The notes below the pieces were generated by a model. The model searched no databases. It saw nothing but the letters and a program-made list of their open reading frames with translations, and was not told where the DNA came from. Position numbers and translations under genes: made by a program. 64,000 bases of DNA from Roseateles oligotrophus (GTDB lineage: Bacteria > Pseudomonadota > Gammaproteobacteria > Burkholderiales > Burkholderiaceae_C), in NCBI RefSeq assembly GCF_014204525.1, contig NZ_JACHLP010000002.1, positions 372,001 to 436,000 of the forward strand, written 5' to 3'. This document shows, piece by piece, positions 52,670 through 62,195 of the stretch; positions within the stretch are counted from its first letter, which is position 1; each line of letters opens with the position of its first letter.

Positions 52670-55612
52670 ATGTTGAAGCAAGCAAAAGTCAGCGCCATCA
52701 GCGCTGCAGTTTCTCTGGCCCTGGGCGCGCTGGCGACCCCAGCGTTTGCGCAGCAGGCCAGCGCCCAGCAGTTGGAACGAGTTGAAGTGACGGGCTCGCG
52801 CATCTTGTCGGTCAATGCGGCTTCGCCCGCACCTATCCAGGTCATGACCTCGGCAGATATCGCGGCCTCGGGTGCGACCAATCTGCAAGATTTGCTGTTG
52901 AAGAGTCCCGTGTTTGGTACTCCGGGCATCAGCCGGACCAACTCCAACTTCAGCACCTCGGCCGGCGGTGTTGCCACCGTTGACCTGCGCAATCTCGGTG
53001 CCGACCGTACCCTTCTTCTCGTCAATGGGCGGCGCTATGTGGCTGGTATCTCGGGCTCGGCCACCGTTGACTTGAACACTATCCCGACGGACTTCATTGA
53101 GCGCGTCGAAGTGATGACCGGCGGTGCTTCGGCCGCGTATGGTTCCGATGCTGTTGCCGGTGTGGTCAATCTGGTCTTGAAGAAGGGCTTCTCGGGTTTG
53201 ATGCTGGACGCACAAGTCGGCCAAAGCCAGAAGAACGATGACAAGGTCAAGAAGTTCAGCGCGACCACGGGTGTGAGCTCGGCTGACGGCCGTGACAACA
53301 TCATGGCGCACTTCTCGATCAGCCAGCAGGGCGCTGTGTACTCGGCCAATCGCGATCGTTCGTCGGTGGACCAGCTGTCTCAGTTCGCCCTGACCGGCGA
53401 AGCCTCGGATATCGCGACGGTCAATCGCCCCGCTTATTCATCCTTTACCCCGCAAGGTCGTTTCTTCTACACCGGGGCCGATGGCAAGCCGGCCAATTAC
53501 ACCTACGACCCCTCTGGCAAAGAAGTGCCTTACACGGGCGCGCTCGGTTTCAATCGCAATGCGATTCGTCAAACCGCGATTCCTACCGACCGTTTGCTGT
53601 TGGCAGCGAATGGCGAGAAAGCGCTGAACGACTCGCACTCGCTGTTCTTTGAGAGCACCTACGCCGCCACCAGCACCAAGACGCAGATTGAGCCCTTTGC
53701 AGTGGATTCCACGGGCGGCTCCAACCCGATCTATTCGGGCGGCTTCTATGTGCCGGCGGAGTTCATGGTCAATGGCAAGCTGACCCGCAATCCGCTGGTG
53801 CCGGACTACATCTACAACCTGGCGACCGACCGCGATAAGGATGGCGCCAAGGACTACAACTTCACCCGCCGCCTGTCGGAAATCGACAATCGGGGCGCAC
53901 GCGCAGAACGTGACACCTTCCGCATCCTCGTAGGCCTGAAGGGTGATTTGAGCAAGACCTGGAACTATGAGGCCTATGCTGCGCACGGTTTTACCAAGGA
54001 AGCACAGCACAGCACCGGCCAGGTCAATGCGGCCAATTTCCGCAACGCGCTGGAAGCCATTCCCGACGCCAATGGCAAGGCGCAATGCCGGGATCCGCTC
54101 GCTCGTGCACAGGGTTGTGTGCCCATCAATGTGTTCGGCAAGGGCTCGATCAGTCCTGAGGCTGCTAAATATGTGCGGGCCGACGGCAGCTTGATGACCA
54201 AGGTCGAGCAGACTTTTGCAGGCGCAACGGTGTCGGGTGAGCCTTTTAGCCTGCCTGCAGGTCAGGTTGGCGTGGCTTTGGGTGCCGAGTACCGTAAGGA
54301 AAAGTCCCGTGATGAAGCCGATGCTCTGACACAAGCCGGACTGAATTTGGGCAACGCCCGTCCGATCACGGAAGGCGAATTCAATGTGAAGGAAGTCTTC
54401 GGTGAGGTGCGTGCGCCCTTGTTGAAGAACTTGCCTTTCGTCAAAGCCTTGGATGCGAATGCTGCGGTTCGTTTCGGCAAGTATTCGACCGTTGGCAATG
54501 TGACGAGCTGGAATGCAGGCTTGGATTGGGCCCTGAACTCGATGTTCCGCGTGCGCGGCACAACCGCCGTGTCGACGCGCGCGCCCAATATCGGCGAGCT
54601 GTTCCAAGGCGGCAACCAGACCTTCCCGACCGGTATTGCGGACCCCTGCAAGGGCGTGACCGCGACCTCTGTTGGCGCGAAAGACGACCTCTGCCGCAAA
54701 GACCCGGGTGTCATGCAGAACATCGCCACGAACGGAAAATTCACCGTGGTGCAACCGGATTCGCAAAGCATCAGCGGTTACGACTTCGGCAGCACGAGCC
54801 TGAAGGCCGAGAAGGGCAAGTCCAACACCCTGGGTGTGATCTTCTCGCCCAAGGGCATTGAGTACCTGAAGAACTTCAGCTTCACCGCTGACTACTTCGA
54901 CATCAAGATCGACGACGCCATCTCGACCCCGGGTCGCCAGCTGACGCTGAACCAGTGCTATGCCGGCGTGGCTGCGTACTGCAAGGATGTGACGCGTCGC
55001 CCGACCGCCCTGGGAGCACTCAGCGCGGGCTCGATTGCCTTGATCAATCAATACAACATCAATGCCGGCAGTCGCGCCACCAGCGGCGTTGACCTGACCG
55101 TCAGCCATGCGATGAAGTTGGCCGATGGGCAGCTGAATAGCCGTCTGGCTTACACCTATTTGATCAAGTCTTCTTTGACTGCAAAGGAAGGTGAAGCCCC
55201 TGACTACTCTCAAGGTGAGGTCGGCGCGTCTCGCAACCGCTGGGTTCTGAATGTGGGTTATGACCGCGGCGCCTTTGCCGTTCAGGCTTCTGTGACCTAT
55301 ATCGGCCATGCCTACCTTGACGACCAGTCGTTTTCAGACACCACCGATGAAAACGACAAGGTGATTCGCACCGCCCGCGAAAACCAGAAGATGTTCGGCG
55401 AGATCAAGGCCAAGGTCTACACCGATATGCAGATGAGCTACAAGCTGGGCAAGGGCTTCCAGCTCTACGGCGGCATCAACAATCTGCTGGATACCGCGCC
55501 GCCTGCCATCGTCAGCGGCTTGCCTGGCAACGTCACCGGTACTGAAACCGATGCCGGCACCTATGACGCAATTGGCCGCCGCTACTACCTGGGCATGCGC
55601 TACAACTTCTGA
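52670..55612 (+). CDS. TonB-dependent outer-membrane receptor 2
   Basis: 980 residues; GGAGG lies nine bases before the ATG. A signal peptide (AAVSLALGALATPAFAQ) leads to QQLERVEVTGSRI, a plug with ADIAASGATNLQDLLLKSPVFG, DLRNLGADRTLLLVNGRRYVAG and ERVEVMTGGASAAYGSDAVAGVVNLVLKKGF, then a large barrel ending in AIGRRYYLGMRYNF. It is a close paralogue of receptor 3 (same plug wording and the same terminal IGRRYYLG) and more distant from receptor 1. The substrate is unknown; this GSRI-type family often imports plant- or polymer-derived molecules. Codon use is less GC-rich than in receptor 3. Confidence 0.94.
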   Translation: MLKQAKVSAISAAVSLALGALATPAFAQQASAQQLERVEVTGSRILSVNAASPAPIQVMTSADIAASGATNLQDLLLKSPVFGTPGISRTNSNFSTSAGGVATVDLRNLGADRTLLLVNGRRYVAGISGSATVDLNTIPTDFIERVEVMTGGASAAYGSDAVAGVVNLVLKKGFSGLMLDAQVGQSQKNDDKVKKFSATTGVSSADGRDNIMAHFSISQQGAVYSANRDRSSVDQLSQFALTGEASDIATVNRPAYSSFTPQGRFFYTGADGKPANYTYDPSGKEVPYTGALGFNRNAIRQTAIPTDRLLLAANGEKALNDSHSLFFESTYAATSTKTQIEPFAVDSTGGSNPIYSGGFYVPAEFMVNGKLTRNPLVPDYIYNLATDRDKDGAKDYNFTRRLSEIDNRGARAERDTFRILVGLKGDLSKTWNYEAYAAHGFTKEAQHSTGQVNAANFRNALEAIPDANGKAQCRDPLARAQGCVPINVFGKGSISPEAAKYVRADGSLMTKVEQTFAGATVSGEPFSLPAGQVGVALGAEYRKEKSRDEADALTQAGLNLGNARPITEGEFNVKEVFGEVRAPLLKNLPFVKALDANAAVRFGKYSTVGNVTSWNAGLDWALNSMFRVRGTTAVSTRAPNIGELFQGGNQTFPTGIADPCKGVTATSVGAKDDLCRKDPGVMQNIATNGKFTVVQPDSQSISGYDFGSTSLKAEKGKSNTLGVIFSPKGIEYLKNFSFTADYFDIKIDDAISTPGRQLTLNQCYAGVAAYCKDVTRRPTALGALSAGSIALINQYNINAGSRATSGVDLTVSHAMKLADGQLNSRLAYTYLIKSSLTAKEGEAPDYSQGEVGASRNRWVLNVGYDRGAFAVQASVTYIGHAYLDDQSFSDTTDENDKVIRTARENQKMFGEIKAKVYTDMQMSYKLGKGFQLYGGINNLLDTAPPAIVSGLPGNVTGTETDAGTYDAIGRRYYLGMRYNF

Positions 55613-55628
55613 TCTTTGTTGCAGCGAA

Positions 55629-55648
55629 AAGGCACCTGAGGGTGCCTT
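55629..55648 (+). terminator. Hairpin after TonB receptor 2
   Basis: AAGGCACC, four-base loop, GGTGCCTT, starting 16 bases after the stop codon. It precedes a second, stronger terminator. Confidence 0.6.
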
Positions 55649-55651
55649 CCG

Positions 55652-55688
55652 AATCCGCCAAAGCCTCGTGCTGCGGCGGATTTTTTTT
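55652..55688 (+). terminator. Rho-independent terminator after TonB receptor 2
   Basis: AATCCGCC (55652-55659) pairs with GGCGGATT (55675-55682), followed by an eight-base T run. Confidence 0.88.
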
Positions 55689-55941
55689 GCCTAAACCAGA
55701 GAGCGTCCGCCCATTGCTTGTTACCAGCTGTGCGGAGAGCAAATACGCCGTCAAGCACGGCCGAAACGTCGCGCCCGGCTGAGCCTGTGCCGGGTTGAGG
55801 CTTGGGACTGAATCCAGCTCCGGCGGCGTGCGCCAGCCGCCCCCGCGGCAGGCGTCGGAGCATGCGTGCTGTTGCCTTGGATCCACAAGCCGCTGTTTTC
55901 TTCCCTAGACTTGCGCCCCCTGCCGTTTTGCCGGGCCCCGT
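55689..55941. other. Intergenic region before TonB receptor 3
   Basis: About 250 bases with no gene. It should contain the promoter of receptor 3; no clear -10/-35 pair or operator is visible. Confidence 0.35.
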
Positions 55942-58902
55942 GTGCCGAGCTTCCCCCTGCTTGGCCGTGGCCCCGTGTTTTCTGGAAAGAAGCGCTGTTT
56001 GTTGTCCTCGTTCAAGCCCTCCCCATTCAAAGTTTCGCGCCTGGCCGCACTCTTGTGCCTTGGCGCATATGCCTCCACGCCGTGGGCGGCCGATGAAGCC
56101 CAGCCCCGGCTGGGCCGTGTCGAAGTCACCGGCAGCCGCATCCTGGCCATGACGGCCGAATCGGCGGCGCCCTTGCAGGTCTTGGGTGCGGCCGATATCG
56201 CGGCCGCCGGCGTCGTCAATCTGCAGGAGCTTTTGCTCAAGAGCCCGCTGATGGGCGCGCCGCTGATCAGCCGCAACAACTCCAATATCAGCACCTCCAG
56301 CGCCGGCATCGCCACGCTGGATCTGCGCAATCTGGGCGTCGATCGCACGCTGGTGCTGGTCAATGGGCGCCGCCATGTGGCGGGCATGGCCGGCTCGTCG
56401 GCGGTGGATCTGAACACCATCCCGGCGGACTTCATCGAGCGCGTCGAGCTGCTGACCGGTGGCGCCTCGGCCGCCTACGGCTCGGGCGCCGTGGCCGGGG
56501 TGATCAACATCATTCTCAAGCGCGAGTTCGAGGGCTTGCTGCTGGACGCCCAGCTGGGCCAAAGCCAGCATGGCGACGATGCCAAGCAGAAGTTCAGCGC
56601 GAGCTGGGGCCACAAGCTCGCCCAAGGCCAGGGCAGTCTGATGCTGCACGGCGCCCTCACCCGTCAGGGCGCGGTCTATTCGCGGGATCGTGCGGCCACG
56701 GCCAAAGACCAGTACTCCCTGGTGCTGGACCCGGGCTCTAGCAACCCGGCCGATCTGTTCCGGCCCGGGCCCTGGCCTTCCAGCTATGCGCCGCAGGGGC
56801 AGTTTTTTGGTGTCGATGCGGCGGGCCAGGCGCAAGACTTCAGCTTCGACGCGCAAGGCCGCCAGATCCCCTGGTCGCTGAACGGCCCCAAGAACGACGG
56901 CGTGGGCGCTACCAGTTTCAATCGTGCGGACTACCGGGCCATTGCCGTACCGGTGGATCGTTATCTGCTCGCAGCCAAGGGTGATCTGGCCCTGAATACG
57001 GCGCATGCCCTGTTCTTTGAGGCGAGCTGGGCCCGTAGCCAGGCCCAGTCCCATATCGAACCCTTTGCGCTGAGCTCCAGCGATATCTACCCCGCCAGCG
57101 GCTGGGTGCCCACGGTCTTCGAGCACGAGGGTCAGGTCTTGCGCAACCCCCTGGTGCCGCAGAATCTGCAGGGTGACTACGCCTTCACCCGCCGGCTCTC
57201 GGACATCGGCGCCCGCCTGGTGAACGCCAGACGTGAGGGCCTGCGCCTGCTGCTGGGCCTGCGCGGCGAGTTGAGCCCGGCCTGGTCCTACGAGGCCTAT
57301 GCCGCCCACGGCCAGACCCGCGAGGCGCAGAGCAGCGGCGGCCTGATCGATGTGCGCAAGTTCCGCCATGCCCTGGAGGCCGTGCCCGATGCCAGCGGCC
57401 GTGCCATCTGCCGCGATGCCGAGGCGCGGACGCAAGGCTGTGTGCCGCTGAGCCTGTTCGGCTTCAACAGCATCAGCCCCGCGGCCGCGGCCTATGTGGC
57501 GGCGCCGGGCCGCATGGACACCCGCCTGACCCAGCAGTTTGCCGGCTTCAATCTGAATGGCGAGCCCTGGCAGCTGCCGGCCGGCCCGCTGGCCCTGGCC
57601 CTGGGCGGCGAGCTCAGGCGCGAGAGCTCGGACATGGCTTTCGACGCCGTCTCCCAGGCCGGGCTGAACGCCTCCAATGCCCTGCCCAATACGCGGGGCT
57701 CGTTCGGGGTCAGGGAATTGTTCGCCGAGGCGCGCCTGCCCTTGCTGAAGTCCCTGCCGGCGCTGCAGCGCCTGGATGCCCTGCTGGCCTACCGCCTCAG
57801 CGACTACAGCACGGCCGGCCTCAACCACAGCTGGAATCTGGGCCTGGACTGGGCCATCAACCCCGGCCTGCGGGCCCGCTTCAGCCGCGCCCAGTCCAGC
57901 CGTGCGCCCAATATCGGCGAGCTCTACCAGGCGCGCATGCAGAACTTCCCCACGGTGCAAGACCCTTGCGAGGGCGTGCGTGCCAGCGACACCACGGAGC
58001 TGGCCCAGCGCTGCAAGGCGGCCGCCGGCGTGCAGGCCAATATGGCGGCCCATGGCGGGGTGTTCAGCCTGACGCCGCTGGACCTGCAATCGGTCAGCGG
58101 CTACGACAGCGGCAACCCCTTGCTGCAGGCCGAGCTTGGCCGCTCCAGCACCTTGGGCCTGGTGCTGACGCCCAAGGCCCTGCCTTGGCTGCGCAATGCC
58201 GTCTTCAGCGCGGACTTCTTTGACATCCAGATCGCCCGCGCCATCAACAACCCCGGCCGCCAGTACGCGCTGGACCAGTGCTACAACGGCGGCTCGCAGG
58301 CCTTCTGCCGCTTCATCAGCCGTCGTGCCGAGGCCAGCGTGGCGGGCAGCGCCGGCGCGCTGAGCCTGATCGACCTGCAGCCGGTCAATAGCGGCGGCCA
58401 GCGGGTGCAGGGCCTGGACTTCGCCGCCAGCCTCAGCGAGCCCCTGGGCGCCGGCCGCCTGAGCGCCGGCCTGAGCTGGACCCATCTGCTGCGCGCCTGG
58501 CAACAGCCGACCGACACCGCCGAGCGCGACAGCAGCCTGGGCGAGCTCGGCAATCCGGTCGACAAATGGACGCTCAATCTGGGCTATGCCCAGGGTGCCT
58601 GGGGCCTGAGCGGCCGCGCCAGCTATATCGGGGCCAGCGAGTTGGATGATCAGTTCCAGCGCTCCTTGCCCGCCTTCCCGCGCTGGGCCTTCCGCGTGCC
58701 TGCCAAGCTCTACGTCGATCTGCAAGCCCGCCACCGCTGGGGCCGGGCCGAGCTCTATCTGGGCCTGGACAATGCCTTTGCCACCCAGGCGCCGCCCGTC
58801 ATCGCGGGGCTGCCGGGCAGCGTCGACGGCAGCGAGACCGCCGCCGGCAGCTACGACCCCATAGGCCGCCGTTACTACCTGGGCCTGCGCTACAGCCTCT
58901 GA
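55942..58902 (+). CDS. TonB-dependent outer-membrane receptor 3
   Basis: 986 residues from a GTG at 55942. The real start may be a TTG around 56000 (LSSFKPSPFKVSRLAALLCLGAYASTPWA is a normal signal peptide); no ATG is available. Plug: AADIAAAGVVNLQELLLKSPLMG, DLRNLGVDRTLVLVNGRRHVAG, ERVELLTGGASAAYGSGAVAGVINIILKREF. The barrel ends in PIGRRYYLGLRYSL. It aligns with receptor 2 along its whole length by eye, yet has the high GC of the chromosome, so the duplication is old or one copy has a different history. It is followed 52 bases later by an oxidoreductase gene. Confidence 0.9.
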   Translation: MPSFPLLGRGPVFSGKKRCLLSSFKPSPFKVSRLAALLCLGAYASTPWAADEAQPRLGRVEVTGSRILAMTAESAAPLQVLGAADIAAAGVVNLQELLLKSPLMGAPLISRNNSNISTSSAGIATLDLRNLGVDRTLVLVNGRRHVAGMAGSSAVDLNTIPADFIERVELLTGGASAAYGSGAVAGVINIILKREFEGLLLDAQLGQSQHGDDAKQKFSASWGHKLAQGQGSLMLHGALTRQGAVYSRDRAATAKDQYSLVLDPGSSNPADLFRPGPWPSSYAPQGQFFGVDAAGQAQDFSFDAQGRQIPWSLNGPKNDGVGATSFNRADYRAIAVPVDRYLLAAKGDLALNTAHALFFEASWARSQAQSHIEPFALSSSDIYPASGWVPTVFEHEGQVLRNPLVPQNLQGDYAFTRRLSDIGARLVNARREGLRLLLGLRGELSPAWSYEAYAAHGQTREAQSSGGLIDVRKFRHALEAVPDASGRAICRDAEARTQGCVPLSLFGFNSISPAAAAYVAAPGRMDTRLTQQFAGFNLNGEPWQLPAGPLALALGGELRRESSDMAFDAVSQAGLNASNALPNTRGSFGVRELFAEARLPLLKSLPALQRLDALLAYRLSDYSTAGLNHSWNLGLDWAINPGLRARFSRAQSSRAPNIGELYQARMQNFPTVQDPCEGVRASDTTELAQRCKAAAGVQANMAAHGGVFSLTPLDLQSVSGYDSGNPLLQAELGRSSTLGLVLTPKALPWLRNAVFSADFFDIQIARAINNPGRQYALDQCYNGGSQAFCRFISRRAEASVAGSAGALSLIDLQPVNSGGQRVQGLDFAASLSEPLGAGRLSAGLSWTHLLRAWQQPTDTAERDSSLGELGNPVDKWTLNLGYAQGAWGLSGRASYIGASELDDQFQRSLPAFPRWAFRVPAKLYVDLQARHRWGRAELYLGLDNAFATQAPPVIAGLPGSVDGSETAAGSYDPIGRRYYLGLRYSL

Positions 58903-58954
58903 GTTCTTTGCAGGGCCATGCCTAAAATGCCGCGTCGCCCGGAGGAATAGAACA

Positions 58955-60235
58955 ATGACAGAGCAAGAAGCCCGCCCCGCTAGTGCAAAGCCCCCGGTAC
59001 TGGAGGCCTTGCCCGATCGCTGCGAGGTGCTGATCGTGGGAGCCGGCCCGGCCGGCAGCGCCTGCGCGCGCGTGCTGGCGCAAGCCGGCGTGGACGTGCT
59101 CTTGATCGACCAGCAGCCCCAGGGCCGCGACAAGATCTGTGGCGATGGCTTGATCCCCGACGCCCACCAGGCCTTGCAACGCCTGGGCCTGCTGGAGCCG
59201 GTGATGCGCCTGGCCCAGCAGGTCAGCCATGTGGGCTGCATAGGCCCGCGCGGCGGCCGCATCGACGTGCCCGGCACGCTGGCCGTGCTGCCGCGCCGCC
59301 AGCTGGATCAGCTGCTGAGCCAGGCCGCCCGCGAGGCCGGCGCCCAATTCATCGCCCCGGCCCGCTTCGAGAAGCCATTGGAAGACGAGCAGGGCCGCGT
59401 CGTCGGCGCCCTGCTCAAGGTCGGTTCAGGGGCCACGACGGCCCTGGTCGAGGTGCAGAGCCAGTGGCTGATCCTGGCCACCGGGGCCGTGCCCAAGGCC
59501 TTGAGCGCCGCCGGCATGTGCGAGCGCCACACGCCCAGCGGCATTGCCCTGCGCGGCTATGTGCGCGCGCCCAGCATGGTGGGCCGCATCAAGGCCATGG
59601 ACGTGGTCTGGAGCCAGGCCGTGCGGCCGGGCTATGGCTGGATCTTCCCGGCCCCCGACAACTGCTTCAATATCGGCGTGGGCGTCACCGACAGCCATAG
59701 CGCGGTAGGGGGCAAAGGCGCCAAGAAGGAGCTCAATCTGCGCGCCATTTTTGACGCCTTTGTGGCCAGTTATGAGCCCGCCGCCCTGCTGATGCGCGAG
59801 GGCGAGCTGGTGGGCGAGCTGAAGGGCGCACCGCTGCGCTGCACCCTGGAAGGCGCGCGCTGGAGCCGGCCCGGCCTGATGGTGACGGGCGAGGCCGCGG
59901 GCAGCACCTATTCCTTCACCGGCGAGGGCATTGGCAAGGCCATGGAGACCGGCATGCTGGCCGCCGACGCCTTGCTGGCCGGCCGCCAGCAGGGCTGGGG
60001 CGAAGGCCAGGTACGCGAGGCCTTCGAGCAAAGCCTGCGTGCGCTCAAGCCCAAGTTCGACCTCTATCAGCGCGCCAACCGCGTCAACGCCTTCCCCTGG
60101 CTGGCCGACCTGCTGATCTGGCGCGCCCAGCGCAGCCCGCGCCTGCTGCAGCGCATGAGCGGGGTCTTGAACGAGACCAGCAACCCGGGCAATCTGGTCA
60201 GCCTCAAGGGCTTCTCCCGCCTGTTCCTGGAGTAA
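58955..60235 (+). CDS. FAD-dependent oxidoreductase, geranylgeranyl-reductase-like
   Basis: 426 residues; GGAGG lies seven bases upstream. Rossmann FAD motif CEVLIVGAGPAGSACARVLAQAGVDVLLID, then KICGDGLIPDAHQAL, a variant of the second family block, and the FAD-binding GLMVTGEAAGSTYSFTGEGIGKAMETGMLAADALL. This layout belongs to the geranylgeranyl reductase/halogenase-like flavoprotein group. The substrate cannot be assigned; the 'CGDG' block suggests lipid or polyprenyl reduction. It is followed six bases later by a class II amidotransferase gene. Confidence 0.85.
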   Translation: MTEQEARPASAKPPVLEALPDRCEVLIVGAGPAGSACARVLAQAGVDVLLIDQQPQGRDKICGDGLIPDAHQALQRLGLLEPVMRLAQQVSHVGCIGPRGGRIDVPGTLAVLPRRQLDQLLSQAAREAGAQFIAPARFEKPLEDEQGRVVGALLKVGSGATTALVEVQSQWLILATGAVPKALSAAGMCERHTPSGIALRGYVRAPSMVGRIKAMDVVWSQAVRPGYGWIFPAPDNCFNIGVGVTDSHSAVGGKGAKKELNLRAIFDAFVASYEPAALLMREGELVGELKGAPLRCTLEGARWSRPGLMVTGEAAGSTYSFTGEGIGKAMETGMLAADALLAGRQQGWGEGQVREAFEQSLRALKPKFDLYQRANRVNAFPWLADLLIWRAQRSPRLLQRMSGVLNETSNPGNLVSLKGFSRLFLE

Positions 60236-60241
60236 ACGCCC

Positions 60242-60997
60242 ATGTGCCAACTGCTGGGCATGAATGCCAACACACCGACCGATGTGATGTTCAGCTTCAC
60301 CGGCCTGGCCACCCGCGCCGAGGAGCACAAGGACGGCTTCGGCATCGCCTTCTTCGAGGGCCGCGGCCTGCGGCATTTTGTCGACCACCACAGCGCCCGC
60401 GTCTCGCCCCTGGCCAAGCTGGTGCAGGACTATCCGATCAAGAGCGATAACGTCATCGCCCATATCCGCAAGGCCACCCAGGGCCAGGTGGCGCTGGAGA
60501 ACACCCACCCCTTCCAGCGCGAGCTCTGGGGCCGCTACTGGGTGTTTGCCCACAACGGCAATCTGCAGGACTTCCAGCCCCGCCTGCACGCCGCCTTCAA
60601 GCCGGTGGGCCAGACGGACAGCGAGCGCGCCTTCTGCTGGCTGATGCAGGAGTTGGCCAAGGCCCATTGCGATGTGCCCAGCATCGAGGAGCTGACGCAC
60701 ACCCTGCGCGAGCTGATGCCCCAGCTCAATGCCTACGGCACCTTCAATATGCTGTTGTCCAATGGCCAGGCCTTGTGGGCCCATGGCTCCACCCATCTGC
60801 ACTATCTGTTGCGCAGCCACCCCTTCGGCCGGGTGCAGCTGCAGGACGAGGACCTGAGCGTGGACTTCGCGCCGGAAACCACGGCGCAAGACCGGGTGGT
60901 CGTCATCGCCACCGAGCCGCTGACCCGGGACGAACCCTGGGTCGCCTTCCAGCCGGGCGAGCTGAAGGTGTTTGTGGACGGGCTGCCGCGCGACTGA
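60242..60997 (+). CDS. Class II glutamine amidotransferase (YafJ-like)
   Basis: 251 residues. Cys2 (MCQLLG) becomes the N-terminal nucleophile after Met removal. Other Ntn-hydrolase blocks are HKDGFGIAFFEG, NVIAHIRKATQG, NTHPFQRELWGRYWVFAHNGNL and the C-terminal VVIATEPLTRDEPW. Such stand-alone glutaminase domains (YafJ, EgtC-like) hydrolyse glutamine-type amides; the true substrate is unknown. Six bases separate it from the oxidoreductase, so they form a transcription unit. Confidence 0.92.
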   Translation: MCQLLGMNANTPTDVMFSFTGLATRAEEHKDGFGIAFFEGRGLRHFVDHHSARVSPLAKLVQDYPIKSDNVIAHIRKATQGQVALENTHPFQRELWGRYWVFAHNGNLQDFQPRLHAAFKPVGQTDSERAFCWLMQELAKAHCDVPSIEELTHTLRELMPQLNAYGTFNMLLSNGQALWAHGSTHLHYLLRSHPFGRVQLQDEDLSVDFAPETTAQDRVVVIATEPLTRDEPWVAFQPGELKVFVDGLPRD

Positions 60998-61088
60998 TCC
61001 GGCGGCGCTTTCCGCCATTCATCCCGGCATTGCGCAGCTCGCCGCATCCGCCGCCGCCGGCCCAGCGGGCTCGCCTAGACTGCCAGCC

Positions 61089-62195
61089 ATGCAAGACACA
61101 CCTAACCCTCGCTTCGACTGGGCCTTGTTGTTCTACCCCGGCCCCAAGCGTCGCTTCACGCCCGAGGAAATGCAGCGCGGCGGCCAGCAGCCCTGGCCCA
61201 AGGTGATTGATGCCTATGTGGCGCTCAATATTGTCTTGCTGCTCATTCCCGCCTTGACCACCCTCCGGGCCCTGTCCTGGCGCGCACTGCTGGTGGTGCT
61301 GATTTTCGGCGGCTTGCTGGGCTATATCGGCCTGGCCATTGCGCGCCATCTGTGGCGAAGGCCGACGCGCAAGCAGCTCAACATCATCTCTGTTGCCTAC
61401 GCTTTTGCCGTCACCCTGCCCTTGGCGCTGGACAAGTATTGGCTGCCTGCCGGCGTGACGCACAAGGATCTGGCCTTCCCCTTGGTGAGCTTGCTCACCC
61501 TCTTCATCATGAGCATCAGTGCCTGGTGGTTCCTGGTCATCTACCGCGTCCAGCAGATCGAGGCCCGCCTGCGCGAGCTGGACGAGCAGGATCGCAACCT
61601 CAAGCTGGCGCGCCGCCTGGCCACGGCGCAGATCCAGCCGCACTTTCTGTTCAACACCCTGGCCTCGGTCCAGCACTGGGTGGACACGCAGGACACCCGC
61701 GCCGGCAGCACCTTGCGCTCCTTCACCGCCTATCTGCGCGCTACCCTGCCCATGTTCGAGCGTGAAACACTCAGCCTGAATGAAGAATTAGGCATTGTGC
61801 GCAGCTATCTGGAAGTGATGCAGGCTCGCATGGGCGCGCGGCTGCGCTGGAGCACCGAGATATGCGAAGGCGTGGCCGAACTGCCGCTGCCGCCCGGCTT
61901 GTTGCTGACCTTGGTGGAAAACGCGATCGGCCATGGCATCGAGCCCGCGCTGCGCGGCGGCAGCATTGCCATCCGGGTGAGCCGGCCGAACGAGGCCCAG
62001 GTCTTGCTCGAAGTCAGCGATGACGGGGTCGGCTTGACGCAAGGCAGCGAAACCGCCACGAACGGCCTCGGGCTGAAGAACTCCGACGAGCGGCTGCGCC
62101 AGCTGTATGGCGGGCGCGCCCGGCTGACGCTGTTGCCACAACAGCCCGGCTGCCTGGCGCGGCTGGAAATTGACTGGATGCAAGAAAGCAAATGA
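61089..62195 (+). CDS. LytS-like sensor histidine kinase (His_kinase family)
   Basis: 368 residues: four membrane helices (VIDAYVALNIVLLLIPALTTL, ALLVVLIFGGLLGYIGLAIA, LNIISVAYAFAVTLPLAL, FPLVSLLTLFIMSISAWWFLVIY), a coiled coil and the His_kinase motif LATAQIQPHFLFNTLASVQHWV with the phosphorylated His. The HATPase has LVENAIGHGIEP and GLGLKNSDERLRQLYG. The stop overlaps the start of a LytTR regulator (ATGA), giving a complete AlgZ/AlgR-like pair. Confidence 0.93.
   Translation: MQDTPNPRFDWALLFYPGPKRRFTPEEMQRGGQQPWPKVIDAYVALNIVLLLIPALTTLRALSWRALLVVLIFGGLLGYIGLAIARHLWRRPTRKQLNIISVAYAFAVTLPLALDKYWLPAGVTHKDLAFPLVSLLTLFIMSISAWWFLVIYRVQQIEARLRELDEQDRNLKLARRLATAQIQPHFLFNTLASVQHWVDTQDTRAGSTLRSFTAYLRATLPMFERETLSLNEELGIVRSYLEVMQARMGARLRWSTEICEGVAELPLPPGLLLTLVENAIGHGIEPALRGGSIAIRVSRPNEAQVLLEVSDDGVGLTQGSETATNGLGLKNSDERLRQLYGGRARLTLLPQQPGCLARLEIDWMQESK

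Noticed and set aside
55600-59277. 1225-codon open frame on the minus strand opposite receptors 2 and 3
   Set aside because: It is antisense to a well-supported receptor with intact motifs; the translation is low-complexity Ala/Gly/Gln/Arg-rich, as expected from the complement of GC-rich codons.
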